NCBI GenBank assembly: GCA_022225965.2
Contig: JAKJXP020000077.1
Location: 1 to 64,000, forward strand
Direction: 5' to 3'
Length of the DNA: 64,000 bases
From: Diatrype stigma
Lineage: Eukaryota > Ascomycota > Sordariomycetes > Xylariales > Diatrypaceae
Shown here: piece after piece, positions 21,262 through 33,453 of the stretch
How positions within the stretch are numbered: position 1 is the stretch's first letter
How the letters are laid out: the number at the start of each line of letters is the position of its first letter
Notes under the pieces: model-generated
Told to the model about the DNA's origin: nothing
Seen by the model: the letters and a program-made list of their open reading frames with translations, nothing else
The model's database searches: none
Translations under genes and position numbers: made by a program

Positions 21262-23910
21262 TCATCCGTCCACGTCCATCTTTTCTACTATCGTACTTGC
21301 CGCGACTATCGTCCGCTCTTCCTGGTCACGGTCCCGTTTGTTCGCGTTCGCGTTCGTGGTCGCGGTCGCGTTACCGTTGCCGTTGCCGTTTCCGTTGCCG
21401 TTGCCATTGCCGTCGGACTGGTACCCGGCTGTATGATTGTTTGGTTCCTTTTCCGTCCCGTTGCCGTTACCGCAAAGTCGGTATTCCCCGTCCTCCTTCC
21501 ACTCGATTATGTTTTCGGCTAGAGCCCATTTCGCTAATAAGCGATCGACGCCCAGCCGTGACGCCTCGCCCTTCTCCATATGCCTACCCACGTGTTCTGT
21601 CCATTCGTCCCAGGAGGTTGGGCCTTCAAAAACACTTGCGCAGTCTGGTTTCGGACAGGCAGATCGCTGAGGAGGCTGTCGCCGCGTGACTAGACAGGAC
21701 TGTTGCATTTCCTTTACATGCGACTCCCATTCTAACTGCAACTTGCTATCTCCCTTAGCAATAGCCTTTTTTATCGCAAATGGAGCGTGCATCCGCCTAA
21801 GGTGTTGGGTGAAGAGGTCCTTGCGGTTGAACTCGTTGCCCTTTCCTTCCGCCGTGTTTTGCGGGCATGACGAACACCGGTAGTACGTCAAGCACAGGTG
21901 CTGTGAAGATATATGCCTCTTCCATTCGTTCTTGGAGCCAAAAGTACTAGTACAGCCAGCAAATGCAAAAGCACAAGGAAACGGTCGGGTGTGGGCCGCA
22001 GCGATATGTTTGCGTAATGAAGAGGAGTCTTTGAAAGGCGCATGGCTGCAATGACTACACCGTGTCTCTTGCTTCGGAGGTTGCTTCTGTAGGGACCTCC
22101 TCGGCTTGGACCGGGAGGGTGTCGCATGCTCGACATTGGAAGTTGTGCCTTCCACTCCAGCTTCATTGGCCTCATGCGACAACCTTTCCTCACGCTTGAC
22201 TTCGGCAGTTGCATCTACGGCTAACGACTGCGCACGCGCCGCAGACGCCAGGTCGTCGCTCAAATGCCGAACATGACTTAACGCCTTCAACTGCTCTGCC
22301 GCTTCTTGCATCTCAGCTGAATCCTCCACTTCGTCCTTGTTTGTCATGCCTGTGCCAGGGGTCGAGTTTCCGTATGTGAGAGCGGCGGATACGGCGGATA
22401 CGGCAGATGGTGGTGGGTTCATGGGATCAGTCCTTCCCTTGCCTTCTGAGCGGACTGGGGTTTCAGGATGATGTGGTGGGAGGTGGCTAGATTCCCGGTG
22501 AGCATAGTCATGGCGATGAATTACTGGGGTAGCCGCAGCCATCTCTCGTGCCTCAAGAAGCATACGGCCATCCTCGACGTCCTTTGCTGAAGCTTTTGTC
22601 ACCGACACGGACCCAACTAGTTTATCGTACACATGCGTCATGTTATGTGAGTTAACATAGCCCAAAAAGCAGCAAACCTTATCATGCTGTACCACGTTCC
22701 AAACGTGGACTGGCATCGATATAAGCAACATTGTCGGGGGGCCTAGAAACATGCCTTCGACGGTAATCTTCGAAGCAATCGTTGGGGTGTTTTGGAGCCA
22801 GTGGTCGAACGAAGACATGTCCGGGCTAGCCTCGCCTACAAATGTCGTGCATACTAACACTCTTGGTTCATCGAATGTCAGGTTGGCGACGCTGCTAGGA
22901 TGTATAATGCTATCTTCTCGTAGGAGACTAGGCTGTTCTGTTTCCCCAGGGGTGCCTGCAGGACGAGGCGATTGCAACTGAGCAGCCGGGTTTGCCGGAA
23001 GGGGTGCAAGGCTGATAGCCTGGTCTTTTCCTATGGCCAGTTTATAAAGTATGGGTAGTTTATCAACGATAGAAAGGGCTTTACTAGCTCCATTCGTGAG
23101 CCCTGAGGCATGGACTAATTCTTGCTGCCTTTGCAAGGCGATCTCCTGGTATAGATGCTCCGGGCCGAACGGCCGGCCGGTGCTCAGCTTGCTAAAGGCC
23201 TCTGTGGCATGAGAGGTAAAGGAGCGTGTGCCAGGCTGTTCCCGGCCGTCCTGCTCGAAATGGCTCGCGGCGAGAACTTGCCTTATATTGGAACTTGAGG
23301 TGGTCGGCTGTTCCCTGGCTGTATACGTATCGAGAAGGAAGAGCATATCGGCCTGGGCCTCTTCAAACAAGCACCGAAAGCTATTCCATCTGAACTTGGA
23401 GGCGTCTTCCCTCGCGTTGCTGATGCTATGTCAGAACAAGGCCCGGACGTACGCACTCAGACACTGGCATGGGTCTACCTACGATGCCCAGAAGACTTGG
23501 TTCTCAGCGCCAACGAACCCATGGCCGGCATAATATACTATCAACAGATGATCTGGCCCTACGTGCTCGAGGAAGGATGCCACGCGCACGCCCAGCTTGA
23601 TGCTCGGGTTGGCAACGGTCGGTATACGCCAGCGATCAGTGCGGTAATTATATCGTTCGCGCAAGACAGATTCGAGGGCGGCAACGTCTTGTTCGCGGGC
23701 GTTATCGTCTTCCCACGTCAGGAGGAGCACGGAGACTCGAGTATATGACGACTTCTGGGTTTGTCGGTATATAAGCATAGCGGCATCCTGCAGATGTCTC
23801 GCAAACGACTCGAACTCATGTCTCTCTGGAGGCGGTGGAGCTAGTTCCTGAACCTGGTAATGCTGGGTCGGCGGCTGCATTGATGAGTCAAGATCAGTCA
23901 TGGAGCTCAT
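21262..23910 (-). CDS. Pseudo-caspase fused to C2H2 zinc fingers
   Basis: Two exons are read: 23910-23483 and 23419-21262 (861 aa), with a 63-nt intron (donor GTAGGT, acceptor CATCAG). Residues about 32-180 have a caspase/metacaspase (C14) fold pattern: TRVSVLLLTWEDDN, a helix, then LLIVYYAGHG with the catalytic-type His at 130. Where the Asp-Cys-Cys of the active site belongs, the sequence reads LFLLDTYTA (Asp173, Thr, Tyr), so the nucleophile is missing. A middle region without a recognised domain follows. C2H2-type fingers begin at about 595 (CSHCSH...HIAAAH, then CAFAFAGC...HISSQH). A further finger-like CPKPDC...H...H lies near 730. The tail has an Asn-Gly repeat. The protein is probably a non-proteolytic, DNA- or RNA-binding regulator. 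Its biological role is not known. Confidence 0.8.
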
Positions 23911-24097
23911 TCATTTCATGCGTGCATGCGTATATCATGTGTTTATTCAATCTCTCATTCACTTATTCTTTACAGTAGATCATTGGAGGCTTCGTACGGG
24001 TTCATGGGTATAAGGTACAGGCTGCGGATGAGGAGGGCTTGCCTGGGCCTCAACCTTGGGCGCCAGCCGTCTCTTCTTTGCCGCTGGTTGATCCATT

Positions 24098-24155
24098 CGT
24101 CGCTGTCGCTGTCGCTGTCGCTGTCGTTATCGTCGTTGTCGTCGTCGTCGTTGTT
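24098..24155. repeat. GTCGCT/GTCGTC microsatellite
   Basis: Several GTCGCT units run into GTCGTTGTCGTCGTCG-type units. It is simple-sequence DNA upstream of the pseudo-caspase gene. Confidence 0.8.
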
Positions 24156-24983
24156 GTGCGATGGGGGCAGCGGTGGACGGTGATATGTACTAGGTACTAT
24201 GTACTATGTACTATGAACTCTGGACTCTGGACTCTGGAGTAGGCGCGGGCGCGGGCGCGGCAGCTCTCAATTGGAACTGAATTGATGGTGTCCGAGATAA
24301 TGCAAGGCAGGCGACTCAGAGACAAAGGCCGGGCATCATCGGGATGGAGGCATTCGGTGATGTCCAGGCGGATTTACCAGAAAATTACGACAATCAATTC
24401 TATAAGTTACCGGCTGCAAGTATATGTAACGGGGGTGGGATGTGCGTATAGGCAGGCAGGTATAATTGCAGAATCAGGCTGGAATCGGGAGGGAAAGGCT
24501 GTTCGCAAGGCTGGGTTTTCGGTTTCAACTTTCCGGCGTGGTTTAGGAGCTCCCGTCTCGTTTAGGGATGCTGGTAGCTGGTAGCTGGTATGTAGCTGGT
24601 ATGCCATGCCGCTCTGCCGCTGCTGTCAGGGCGTCTTTGGGGGCTTGGTGGGCACAGCACATGGGCACACAGGCGCGCTACGGGCTGACGGGCGGGCACA
24701 CGGGGAAGCCATCACTGCCTACGAGCACAATACCTACATACCAAGGTAGTCTACATGCACTGCATACATATACACGTACATACATATAAGTCTCATACAT
24801 ATGTACATATCTACACATACCTACATTCCACCTATTACCTACCGGCCTTGCCCCAGCTGCCCAGGTAGCTGCCCAGGTAGCTTACCAGCCTGGCCAGCCT
24901 ACTGCACCGTCTATCTGCCCATTTCCACTGGAGCTCTTCCACTGGCTGCAGCGTCTGCTTTTCCCTCCACGAGTCCACGACGC

Positions 24984-25015
24984 ATCCACGGATCCACGGA
25001 TCCACGGATCCACGG
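24984..25015. repeat. 8-bp tandem repeat ATCCACGG x4
   Basis: Four exact copies of ATCCACGG lie head to tail, non-coding. Confidence 0.9.
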
Positions 25016-26286
25016 ACTTACGCACCCACTTGCAACATCCCTACAAAGTACAGTGGTATAGTAGGTAAATACTAGGTAGGTGACTACCTACTTCCTCCTA
25101 TGAAAACTCCAGGCTGTTGCTCCTACATCTCCAGGACCCTGATACCCCAGCTTGGTCACCCCATCATCCTACTAGCTACATAGAGCAGGTAGGTAGGAGG
25201 CGTAGGAGGGATGTGATTCTTGACACTGCGCGGTGACTGGTCGGTCGAACCGTCGAAGTCGTCAGCCTAGTGCGTAAGGCAAGAAAGTGCGTACATAGTA
25301 AGGCGAGATTGAGGTTGTCGAACACGGCGCTCAAACCCTCCATTGTATTGGGATGCAATGCAATAGCCCGTTAGCAGCCATGCTGGAGTGAAGGCCGCAG
25401 TCTCTACTAGGTACTATCATGGTTATAGTCTGATAAGGTTGGGCTGTGATAGAGAATCGTATGCAGTGTGCCACAAGGAACCCCGCGCCTCACCCAGACC
25501 AGGCTCGGACAAAGGTTGAAGAAGAACATCAGGATCTAGCCGGGCCTTTTTCTGCACTAGGCCGAGGTCTGAGAAGGCCAGGAAGGACGGTTTTATCAAG
25601 CCTGACCAGTGAACAGCCAGCCCAGCCTGCTTGTTTATGCATGCATTAGTTACACCCCGTCACTCTACGTTGCATTCATTAAGTTACATTTACATACTAC
25701 CTACAGTAAGTTGCACAGCACTTTGTAATGCTGCCCTTCATATCCATTCGTATGTACGAAGTAGTCAGCTGTTATATCCGATATGTTCTTCCAGCATATA
25801 CAACTCACCATACAACTCACCTAGGAATGGCAATAGACGCAGTAACGTAGGTATACACGGAGCAAGTCGCTTTATTTATTCTTCATCAATTTGAATGACT
25901 CACCTTCATCCGGACCTTTATTTGGGAGCGGGGAGTTCGTAGTTGGAATAGTTGGTTGGATTGACCAGCATTTATATTCAACCCAGGATCATTGGTCATG
26001 TTCACATGAAATTCATATGAAATTGGTTGATGTCAAAATCAGGGTATAAGTATAAAACAGACAACAACTAATTACGGATCCAACTACCCAATCTGTCCTG
26101 ATGTAGCTAGGATTTCTTTCCCCTTATCAAAACATGGATTTGAGATAACTCGACATCGTTCGCTACCATCGCATCGGAGCCTTGGCTCTTAAATCCGGCC
26201 CCCCCCCAACATTCAAGCCGCAGCCGTTGCGGCTGAAAAGACAGCCTCTCTTTTCTTTTTCCAACCACTGTTCTCAAGACAACGGC

Positions 26287-28188
26287 TTATACAGCGTGTA
26301 TCTCCTTTTGCTCGATACCGAGCTTCTCGTCCGAGCTGATCTCATTGCGCTCCACGCGCAGGACCTCCCTACGGACGTTGTGGGTCCTCCAGGCCGGCGT
26401 GCCGATGAACTTGATGGAGCCGGGCTTGGTGTCGTCGAAGATCTCCAGGACGTCCTCGAGGGGCTTGTTGGCCGTCTCAGGGAACATGAAGAACACGTGG
26501 ACGAACATGGCGAAGCAGAAGACGGCGAACAGCACGTAGGTCTTCCACGTGATGTTGTGGAACGCCGGCGGGACGAAGTACGCCAGCGCGAAGTTGAAGG
26601 CCCAGTTGGCCGAGGTGGCGAGCGCGACGGCCTTGCCGCGGACGCGGAGAGGGTACAGCTCGGAAGGGTAGGTCCAGGACACGGGGCCCCAGGTCGGCGC
26701 ATACGAGGCGACGAACAGGTACGTCGAAGCAATGACGGCCTTGGAAGCTTTGCCCGAGATGACCATGGAAATGGCGGGAGTGCTGAATTCACCGTCGTAG
26801 GCGGGACGCGAACGGGTGGCGAAGAGGCCGGCATTGACGCAGCACCACAGGCACATGAAGAACGCGCCGACGAGAAGAGTCGGGCGACGGCCCCAGCGAT
26901 CCATCCAGATAAGGGCGGGCACCGTCATCACAACGTTGATGATGAACTGGATGCCACTGGGCAGCAACTCGTTGCCGCTGAGGCCAGCCATCGAGAAAAT
27001 GTAGGTGATGTAGTACATCTGCAGATATGTTAGATCTCCGGTCTGATTGAAAGCGCATAACTTGGGTGAAAAGCGTTCGCAGCTGAGCTTACCATGACGT
27101 TCATGCCGGTAAGCTGCGACCAGATCTGCATGAAGACACCGATATGCGTTCGATTGATCATGTTGGGCTTGAACAGTTCGAACCACGTGACGTCGGAATT
27201 CTGGCGTTCGAATTCGACAACCTCTCGGATGTCGGCCAGCTCCTTGGCGACGAACAGCGAGTCCGGGTCGCCCTTCCCGTGGACGAGGGTAAGGACCGCT
27301 TTGGTATCGTCCCAGCGATCCTTCTTGGCCAACCAACGCGGGGACTCCGGCAGCACCATCAGTCCGAAGAATAGGCCAACGGCGGGAAGCATCTGCAGGC
27401 CCCATGGTAGACGGAAAGCCCCTTGTCCTTCGATGAAGCTGGACCCGTAGCAGATGAAGTACATGATGCAGATGCCCCACGTGATAGCCCACTGTTGCAT
27501 ACCGATGAGGCGGCCTCTCATAGAAGGAGGCGATATCTCGGAAATATAGACGGGCACCTGAGCAGAGCAAATTCCGACCGACAGTCCGTTGATCACACGC
27601 CCAACGATCAGCATAGGGACATTTTGAGCAGCGCAGACGATGACACAGCCAACCACCCTACAAGAACGAACTTATTAGCATACAGACAGTCTCGAGAGGG
27701 GCAAGCGCAAAAGGGGGGGCTAATAGCTCGGCCACGTACCAGATGAGTGCGCCAACCTGAATACTCGTCTTCCGACCAAACATGTCGGACAGGACACCGG
27801 AGATGAGAGCACCGAGCCAGGAACCACCAGGCATTGAAGCCGTGATACCGCCCTGTAAGTTGTCATCAGGGCCGAGGCAATCTCCTTTCGCGTCGTAGTA
27901 AGGCTACACACACCACGCCGTTTATTAGCTAACCATGCTAGACCTATCGATGCAGTGGAAACGGGGCATCCACTAACCTCGCGGTTGAATTCGCACTTGT
28001 AGGGTTGGGTCGAGATAATAGCACTCATCGACGAGATATCGAAGCCGAAGAGGGCACCGCCTACAAAGCGAGGGCAGGTCAGTCGGTCAGTCCTAGGTGC
28101 TAGGCAGGGTGAGTCTATTGTGGCCGTGAACACACATACCTATAACGGCGGTGGCCGCGATAACATAGATGTTACCAAACTGCTTCAT
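26287..28188 (-). CDS. MFS sugar/hexose transporter
   Basis: Five exons are read: 28188-28140, 28060-27978, 27903-27740, 27657-27093 and 27018-26287 (530 aa). Introns have regular GT...AG ends and CTAAT-type branch points. The protein shows the sugar-porter signature set: GALFGFDISSMSAII in helix 1, GGSWLGAL, DMFGRKTSIQVGAL between helices 2 and 3, GRVINGLSVG, PESPRWLAKK after helix 6, QIWSQLTGMNVMMYY in helix 7, DRWGRRPTLLVG, and a PETANKPLE-type end after helix 12. Twelve membrane helices are expected in the plasma membrane. It resembles fungal high-affinity glucose/hexose proton symporters, but specificity cannot be read. The C-terminus is cytosolic and charged. Confidence 0.93.
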
Positions 28189-30154
28189 CGTGTCTTACAT
28201 AAAGCTAGCACATAGGGGAGGGACAGGTTATACGTCTTAGGGAGGCGAGCCCAGTGCGGTGCGAAAGAGAGACGGAACAATTTTGGGTAGGGCAGGGCAG
28301 CAGACGATCTCTTTATATCCAGACTTGGCTTCTACCTATGTAGGGATAACTACCACTAGGACCATGGAGGTATGCACGATATTGGCAAGGTACATAGGAT
28401 CGGTTTCGTGCAGAACAAGCAAGCAGACAGGTCAGGTACCTGATACTATGTACGATAGCCAGATCGTCCCACCCGCCAGGCAGAACGAAGTATTTATTAC
28501 AGGCAGGCAGGCATGTATACGTTATACGTTAATATACATTAGTACGTATTGGTTATACTAATGACCCTGTAGGCCTGGAGAAATACCTGATCTCCAGCTG
28601 ATCACTTGTAGGGAGGGATCCTTGCTTTGGTTTTCCTTCTTCTTCGCGCCGATGCGCTCCTCTCCCCCAGGTTTACATAGTACGGTTTACTAATAAGGCA
28701 GGGAGAGAGAGACAATTGCATGAAGTACCTCGCGTATGTAGCTGTATCCTTGCAAGTCTAGCACCTGGCAACCCACACAACTTCCAATGTGGGGAAGCTT
28801 GATCTGGGGTTCGGATGCGACGTCCAGGTTTGGGCAAGTGGTGAATGGTCGAGTATTCCCATTCCCGCGCTTGTTGTTGTTCTTAGGTGCCCAAGGGGGT
28901 AGGTATGCTTACTAGGCAATTTCGTATCATATAGTTATGGGCGGATGGACTGCCTCATCGTGCCGGTCCCGTGGTAGGGATGGGCAGGAAAATATCATAT
29001 AATATTGAAGCGAGGGCACGAGAGAAAGAGAGCGAGAGAGAGAGAGGGTGAGAGTCAGAGTGAGAGCTCTTGTATTAGTTACCGTCAGACTTCTTCCCTT
29101 CCATTGTCCACATCGCCATGCAGCGGCAGGGTGGTCGAGAAGGATCTGTCCAAGCTGACAGCCCTCAGATCGGAGCAAGCAAACTAATCACATTCTTAGC
29201 CTCGTTCTCCGGGACACTGGAACTATACCAACTCTAGGAGATCGATCACACGTGGAGGCAGATGGAAGCTGAAGAAAGTGTTACTACAACATACGTAGTT
29301 ATTACCTACCCATGCCATCCATGCTCCAGGCCTACCTGGTACAATACACACCTACCAGCACACGTAGCAGCAGCAACTGCTATTCTTGGATACGATTTCT
29401 GGGGATAGTGGGCAGGTCGGGAAGCAGCATGATATGACTCGATTCTCACGCACGCACACACACATACAAGGTATATACAATACAAAGGTGGCACGGAGCT
29501 CGTACGTATACGTACATAGTTACCTACGTAGGTAGCATGTAGAACCAAACATCAACTACGGTAGAGCTTCGTGGTGAGTAAGTGCATAGTTGGGAATAAG
29601 ACCGAGCCAGTGAGAGCAGCCAGTGGGCTTGTCGATCGCCCGCATGGGGGGGAGGGGAGGCATCGGGGGGAGGAGGATGAGGAGGATGAGCTATGTACGC
29701 TATCGCGCACCCCAGCCAACGAGATCTCCGGAAATCGACAGGCCAACCTCAGAAGGTATGTATGGGTGCAGAATCCTCCCGAACCGCCGTTGCGCGTGCT
29801 TCCTGTAGAATGCCTGGCAACCTACTACTAATAAGTCTGTCGAGTCCAGTCTAACCAGGGCCGACACGCGTGAAGCGGGCGGGCTAGTTTACGAATTAGT
29901 CGTCGGTGATCTACACGCCCAAAACGCTGTCTTTTCAGCGCCGGGATCCCCGACAATCCGGAGAGGTTCTTTTACCTACCTAGTAATTAGTATTGGTAAG
30001 TTATACTTCCAGGGTTATGTTACCCGTTCAGTCCAATCCCAGCGCAGGCTAGACTACTTAGTTAGCCAGGCCGCCGACATACTTGATAGTCTAGGTATAA
30101 GATCACGGATCTGCCACTTGATCAGACCATCAGATCCTCGACCTCTGCGATAGC

Positions 30155-30183
30155 GGCGGCGACGGCGACGGCGACGGCGACGA
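30155..30183. repeat. Hexanucleotide repeat GGCGAC
   Basis: About five units of GGCGAC stand in tandem in non-coding DNA. Confidence 0.85.
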
Positions 30184-30747
30184 GGATTACGCAACAATCG
30201 TCCATCCTCCTTCGACGCTGTTGGCCAGCCTCGGGTGCCGACGCTAGCACTGCAGCACCGAGTGCACGACAGTCAGTTCACTGGTCAGCCTTCCGGTGAG
30301 CAGAGCAGAAAGGCTCCGGCAATCCCACCGTACAATAGGTACTATGTCCACCGGGTATGTATCGTACACACCTCCGTGGTTAGGTAGTGCGAGGACAGAC
30401 AATGATGTAAGTGCCCAGGTGGTCGATGTTGCTGTATAATAGGCCATCAAGCTTCCGTGGCGCACTGGCGTGCGAGGCCCCTGTCAAGCCCGGCGCCCTT
30501 GTCTCGGTTCCCTTGGTCGTGAATGGCTCCACCTCCACTTTCGTTCTTTCGTTCTTTCTTTCTTTCTTTCCCGAGGTCGTTCTCTCATTACTGCGGTATT
30601 ACATACTGTACATACTACATACCTAGGTAGCTAGTGTAGTACCTTAGCATCCCATCCCCCAAATCCCCAACCGACCATGCATGCAGGCGGGCCGAATACA
30701 AAAGCGAGCTAAACCAGCCTGAGGATAACTGTTCTCGGGGCCCCATC

Positions 30748-30775
30748 ATTCCCCATTCCCCATTCCCCATTCCCC
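30748..30775. repeat. 7-bp repeat CCCCATT x4
   Basis: Four tandem CCCCATT units are seen, followed by related C-rich sequence. Confidence 0.85.
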
Positions 30776-31289
30776 AATCTCCATCCCCCCCATCCCCCCT
30801 CAAATCCTTACATACCTACTTTTATGTATCGTAGTCTAGTAGTATTTTCCAACCGCTTCCAATGGCGGGCAACCTGCAAGCAGCGGCTAGGGCTATTCTT
30901 CTTTTCAAACCGGATCGCTAGACACATCAGGATTAGCGGTGTAAGCATTGTGTCAACCCGAAGTTCGTCGGTCACGAAGCAGAGATGAAGATCTGAAGAT
31001 GTGGTCTACGCCGTTGGCAATGGGAACAGGAAACACTGGCTTACGGTACCTGATCCACGAGCAATCGGTGATTGGAAATACCACAGGCAAGTAGCCAGCC
31101 AGATGGGAGGTATGCTTGTTTCATTTTCTTCCCGTGACCTCTCTTCACGTCACCTGTCCTGTCCCCCAGCATGGAATGGAGCCCAGGAAGGCGAGGCGAG
31201 TGATACCAGCTAAGATGAGGGGTCCGGCTCACGGTGTGTGCCACTTACATACATCAAGTACTCACGATAGCTCCGTCTACAACCGATAC

Positions 31290-31325
31290 AACCTGGCAAT
31301 CTGGCAACCTGGCAACCTGGCAACC
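31290..31325. repeat. Short tandem repeat CTGGCAAC
   Basis: Three to four CTGGCAAC units separated by single or double bases lie in non-coding DNA. Confidence 0.7.
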
Positions 31326-32973
31326 GAGCACGCTAGCTTTCACTCACTGTTAGTCACATTCGGGGTCAATAGGCAGCGTCGCGCCTTGCCAGCCTGTCAG
31401 CTCGTCCAGCCGGCAAGCAAGCATTAATACAGAACAGCCAACAATACAACTTGAACAATGCCTACAACCTACTTACTCTTAATTAGTGGGCTCGAAGAAA
31501 TATTACAACCTGGAATATACCAAGGAGCGAATCACACCGTGTTTACACTGTATTTATACAGTCACCATGTTGCACCGCACACGATTCAAGCCTGCTTCAG
31601 GTTGGCAGTTTGGCCCGTTGTAACGTGGTAGTAATTAGTTAGGCGGCAAAACCCCCCAAGCTCTCCGTCCCATCCCCATACCATCCCCCCACACACGCAT
31701 GTGCCTCCGGCTGCTCGGGGTTATAGTTGGTAATCATTAATAAGTGGTGGGCGACGGGGTGACGTGCTGCGAACCCGACGGACTGTTCCTAGAGCCGCAA
31801 TCTTTATTATTTTTCTTTTACCTTCTTCCTTGCTTCTGTTCTTTCCCGCCATGACGCTCGCTGTAGTAGTAGTAGGTCGGTAGGTCCTCGGCTCAACAAG
31901 TCGCGACGGCGCGTACGTTCGTCCGGCCCTAACGACAAGCTTCACTCTGGGCACTGGGTGCGCCTTCGCTCCCCATTGGTGCGCTTGTACAGCAACTGCA
32001 TGCTCGGCAAAATGTCCATGTTTTGTTATAAGCGCGTTTCAAAGACATGCCACCGTCAATCATAGAAAAGACCCGAGAGTTGGTTGGTTCGTTAGTTGGT
32101 TGGTTAGATCGTGATCGGTTACACAACTTCATCAGTCTTGAGCCGCGTAGTCCCCCGCTCCTTAGATAAGAGGGGCAATCATATAACTATAAGGTGACTA
32201 TAGGGACTTCGGGAATTCTAATAGACTACAGTAGGTAGCACAAGCCATTTGCTTTCGTGGTCGTTGTTCATGTCATACGAGTTAAGGGCGCGATATATTT
32301 GACGGGGTCACCCTGCCTTCTGGTACAGCGTGTTGGCCCCATGATCTTACCATCATATATAGCACGTGCTGGTGTTTCTCTTCATCGCTTATGTGAACGA
32401 TATTTGCAGGCACCCATCAGAGATCGCACGAACTACGCATTGGCGAGCTTAGGTTCGCGGTAGTCCTAGCCGCAAATGAAGTGTAACAGGGTCATAGCTA
32501 TATGTCTCATAATGGTTTGCGGGTCACGATAGCTCATGTAAGCGAAAATCACAAACAGCCTGACCACTGTATTCGAAAAGATGTCTACAATGCCCCCTTA
32601 CGGCCTGGGCACTTTTCCGCCGCGCGCTGGAAATCTACTAGGTAGTTAAAGACTCTCGATCTACCACCATAGGCACCAGGGCCATTTCCGTTCCATCTCC
32701 AGTATAGCAAACAAAGAACAAGAAGTTCCTGTCAAGCCTTGTTCGTCTTAGGTATAGAGGGTTCTCTAGGCATTGTACGGCTCTTTCAATGAGCCTTTGT
32801 TGCTATGTCTTACCATGCTCTTCATGTCGGCTTTGATGTTGTTGGGGCCCGGGAACGTATAACCTACGATCATGGGTCGTCTCGCGATTGTTCTCCTGTA
32901 TTATTCCAAGTCCGCTGACTGCCCATTGAACATTCGGCCGACGACCTCGAGAATCATCGTCGATCTGCTCAAA

Positions 32974-33453
32974 ATGACCACCACCCCAGCGAACAGGCTC
33001 CAGAGGTACGACCTCGCAGGCGGATGCAACGGCATCGACGCCGAGTTCTCCCTGCCGGCCTGCACCTCGTCCGACCTGCTCAACGCGAAGGAGTTCATCA
33101 AGATCACCGACAAGCTCCGCAGGGAGTACTGCCTCTACCGCTTCGGGAGGGAAGACGGCACGATCGAGCTGCCGTTCGACGAGGCCGACCGGGACTTCGC
33201 GCGCGGGCTCTGGAACTCCCGCAAAGACGACCTGGACCTCTGGCGGAACGGCTCGCGCAAGCTGCGGGCGCGCTGGCATCTTGGCCCGCGCCTGGGCCTG
33301 GCTCTGCTCTGGCTCCAGGAGGAGCTGCCGATAGTGAAGACGGGGGGCGCCCGCGTCAGGCTCCCCATCGACTCCCTCACGCACAAGCAGAGGTGCGAGT
33401 GGCTGCTCGCGCTGCTCGAGTACGAGATGCATATACGCCAGTCGATAGCATAA
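32974..33453 (+). CDS. Small hypothetical protein, GC-rich orphan ORF
   Basis: This is an uninterrupted frame of 159 codons beginning ATGACCACC, preceded in frame by another ATG at 32872 that would add 34 residues. From about 33000 the codon use is strongly GC-rich in third positions, like the real genes here and unlike the flanks, which supports coding. The protein is charged and helical, with pieces such as LRREYCLYRFGRED and RLPIDSLTHKQRCEWLLAL. There is no signal peptide and no membrane helix. I recognise no family. It may be a complete small gene, the last exon of a longer one, or a remnant. Confidence 0.45.
   Translation: MTTTPANRLQRYDLAGGCNGIDAEFSLPACTSSDLLNAKEFIKITDKLRREYCLYRFGREDGTIELPFDEADRDFARGLWNSRKDDLDLWRNGSRKLRARWHLGPRLGLALLWLQEELPIVKTGGARVRLPIDSLTHKQRCEWLLALLEYEMHIRQSIA

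Larger units (their letters stand above)
23911..26286. other. Intergenic, repeat-rich, no gene seen
   Basis: This stretch holds a GTCGCT-type microsatellite, an 8-bp tandem repeat, and many TACATA/TACCTA bits around 24750-25090. None of the short open frames has a domain. It includes the upstream region of the pseudo-caspase gene and the 3' side of the sugar transporter. Confidence 0.6.
28189..32871. other. Long intergenic stretch, simple repeats only
   Basis: This is 4.7 kb with no convincing gene. It contains a GA-rich purine tract (about 29005-29060), a GGCGAC repeat, a CCCCATT repeat, a CTGGCAAC repeat (about 31290-31325), a CTTT run (about 30554-30572) and ACCTAGGT-type palindromes such as at 30621. 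The upstream region of the sugar transporter is at its left end. Confidence 0.55.
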
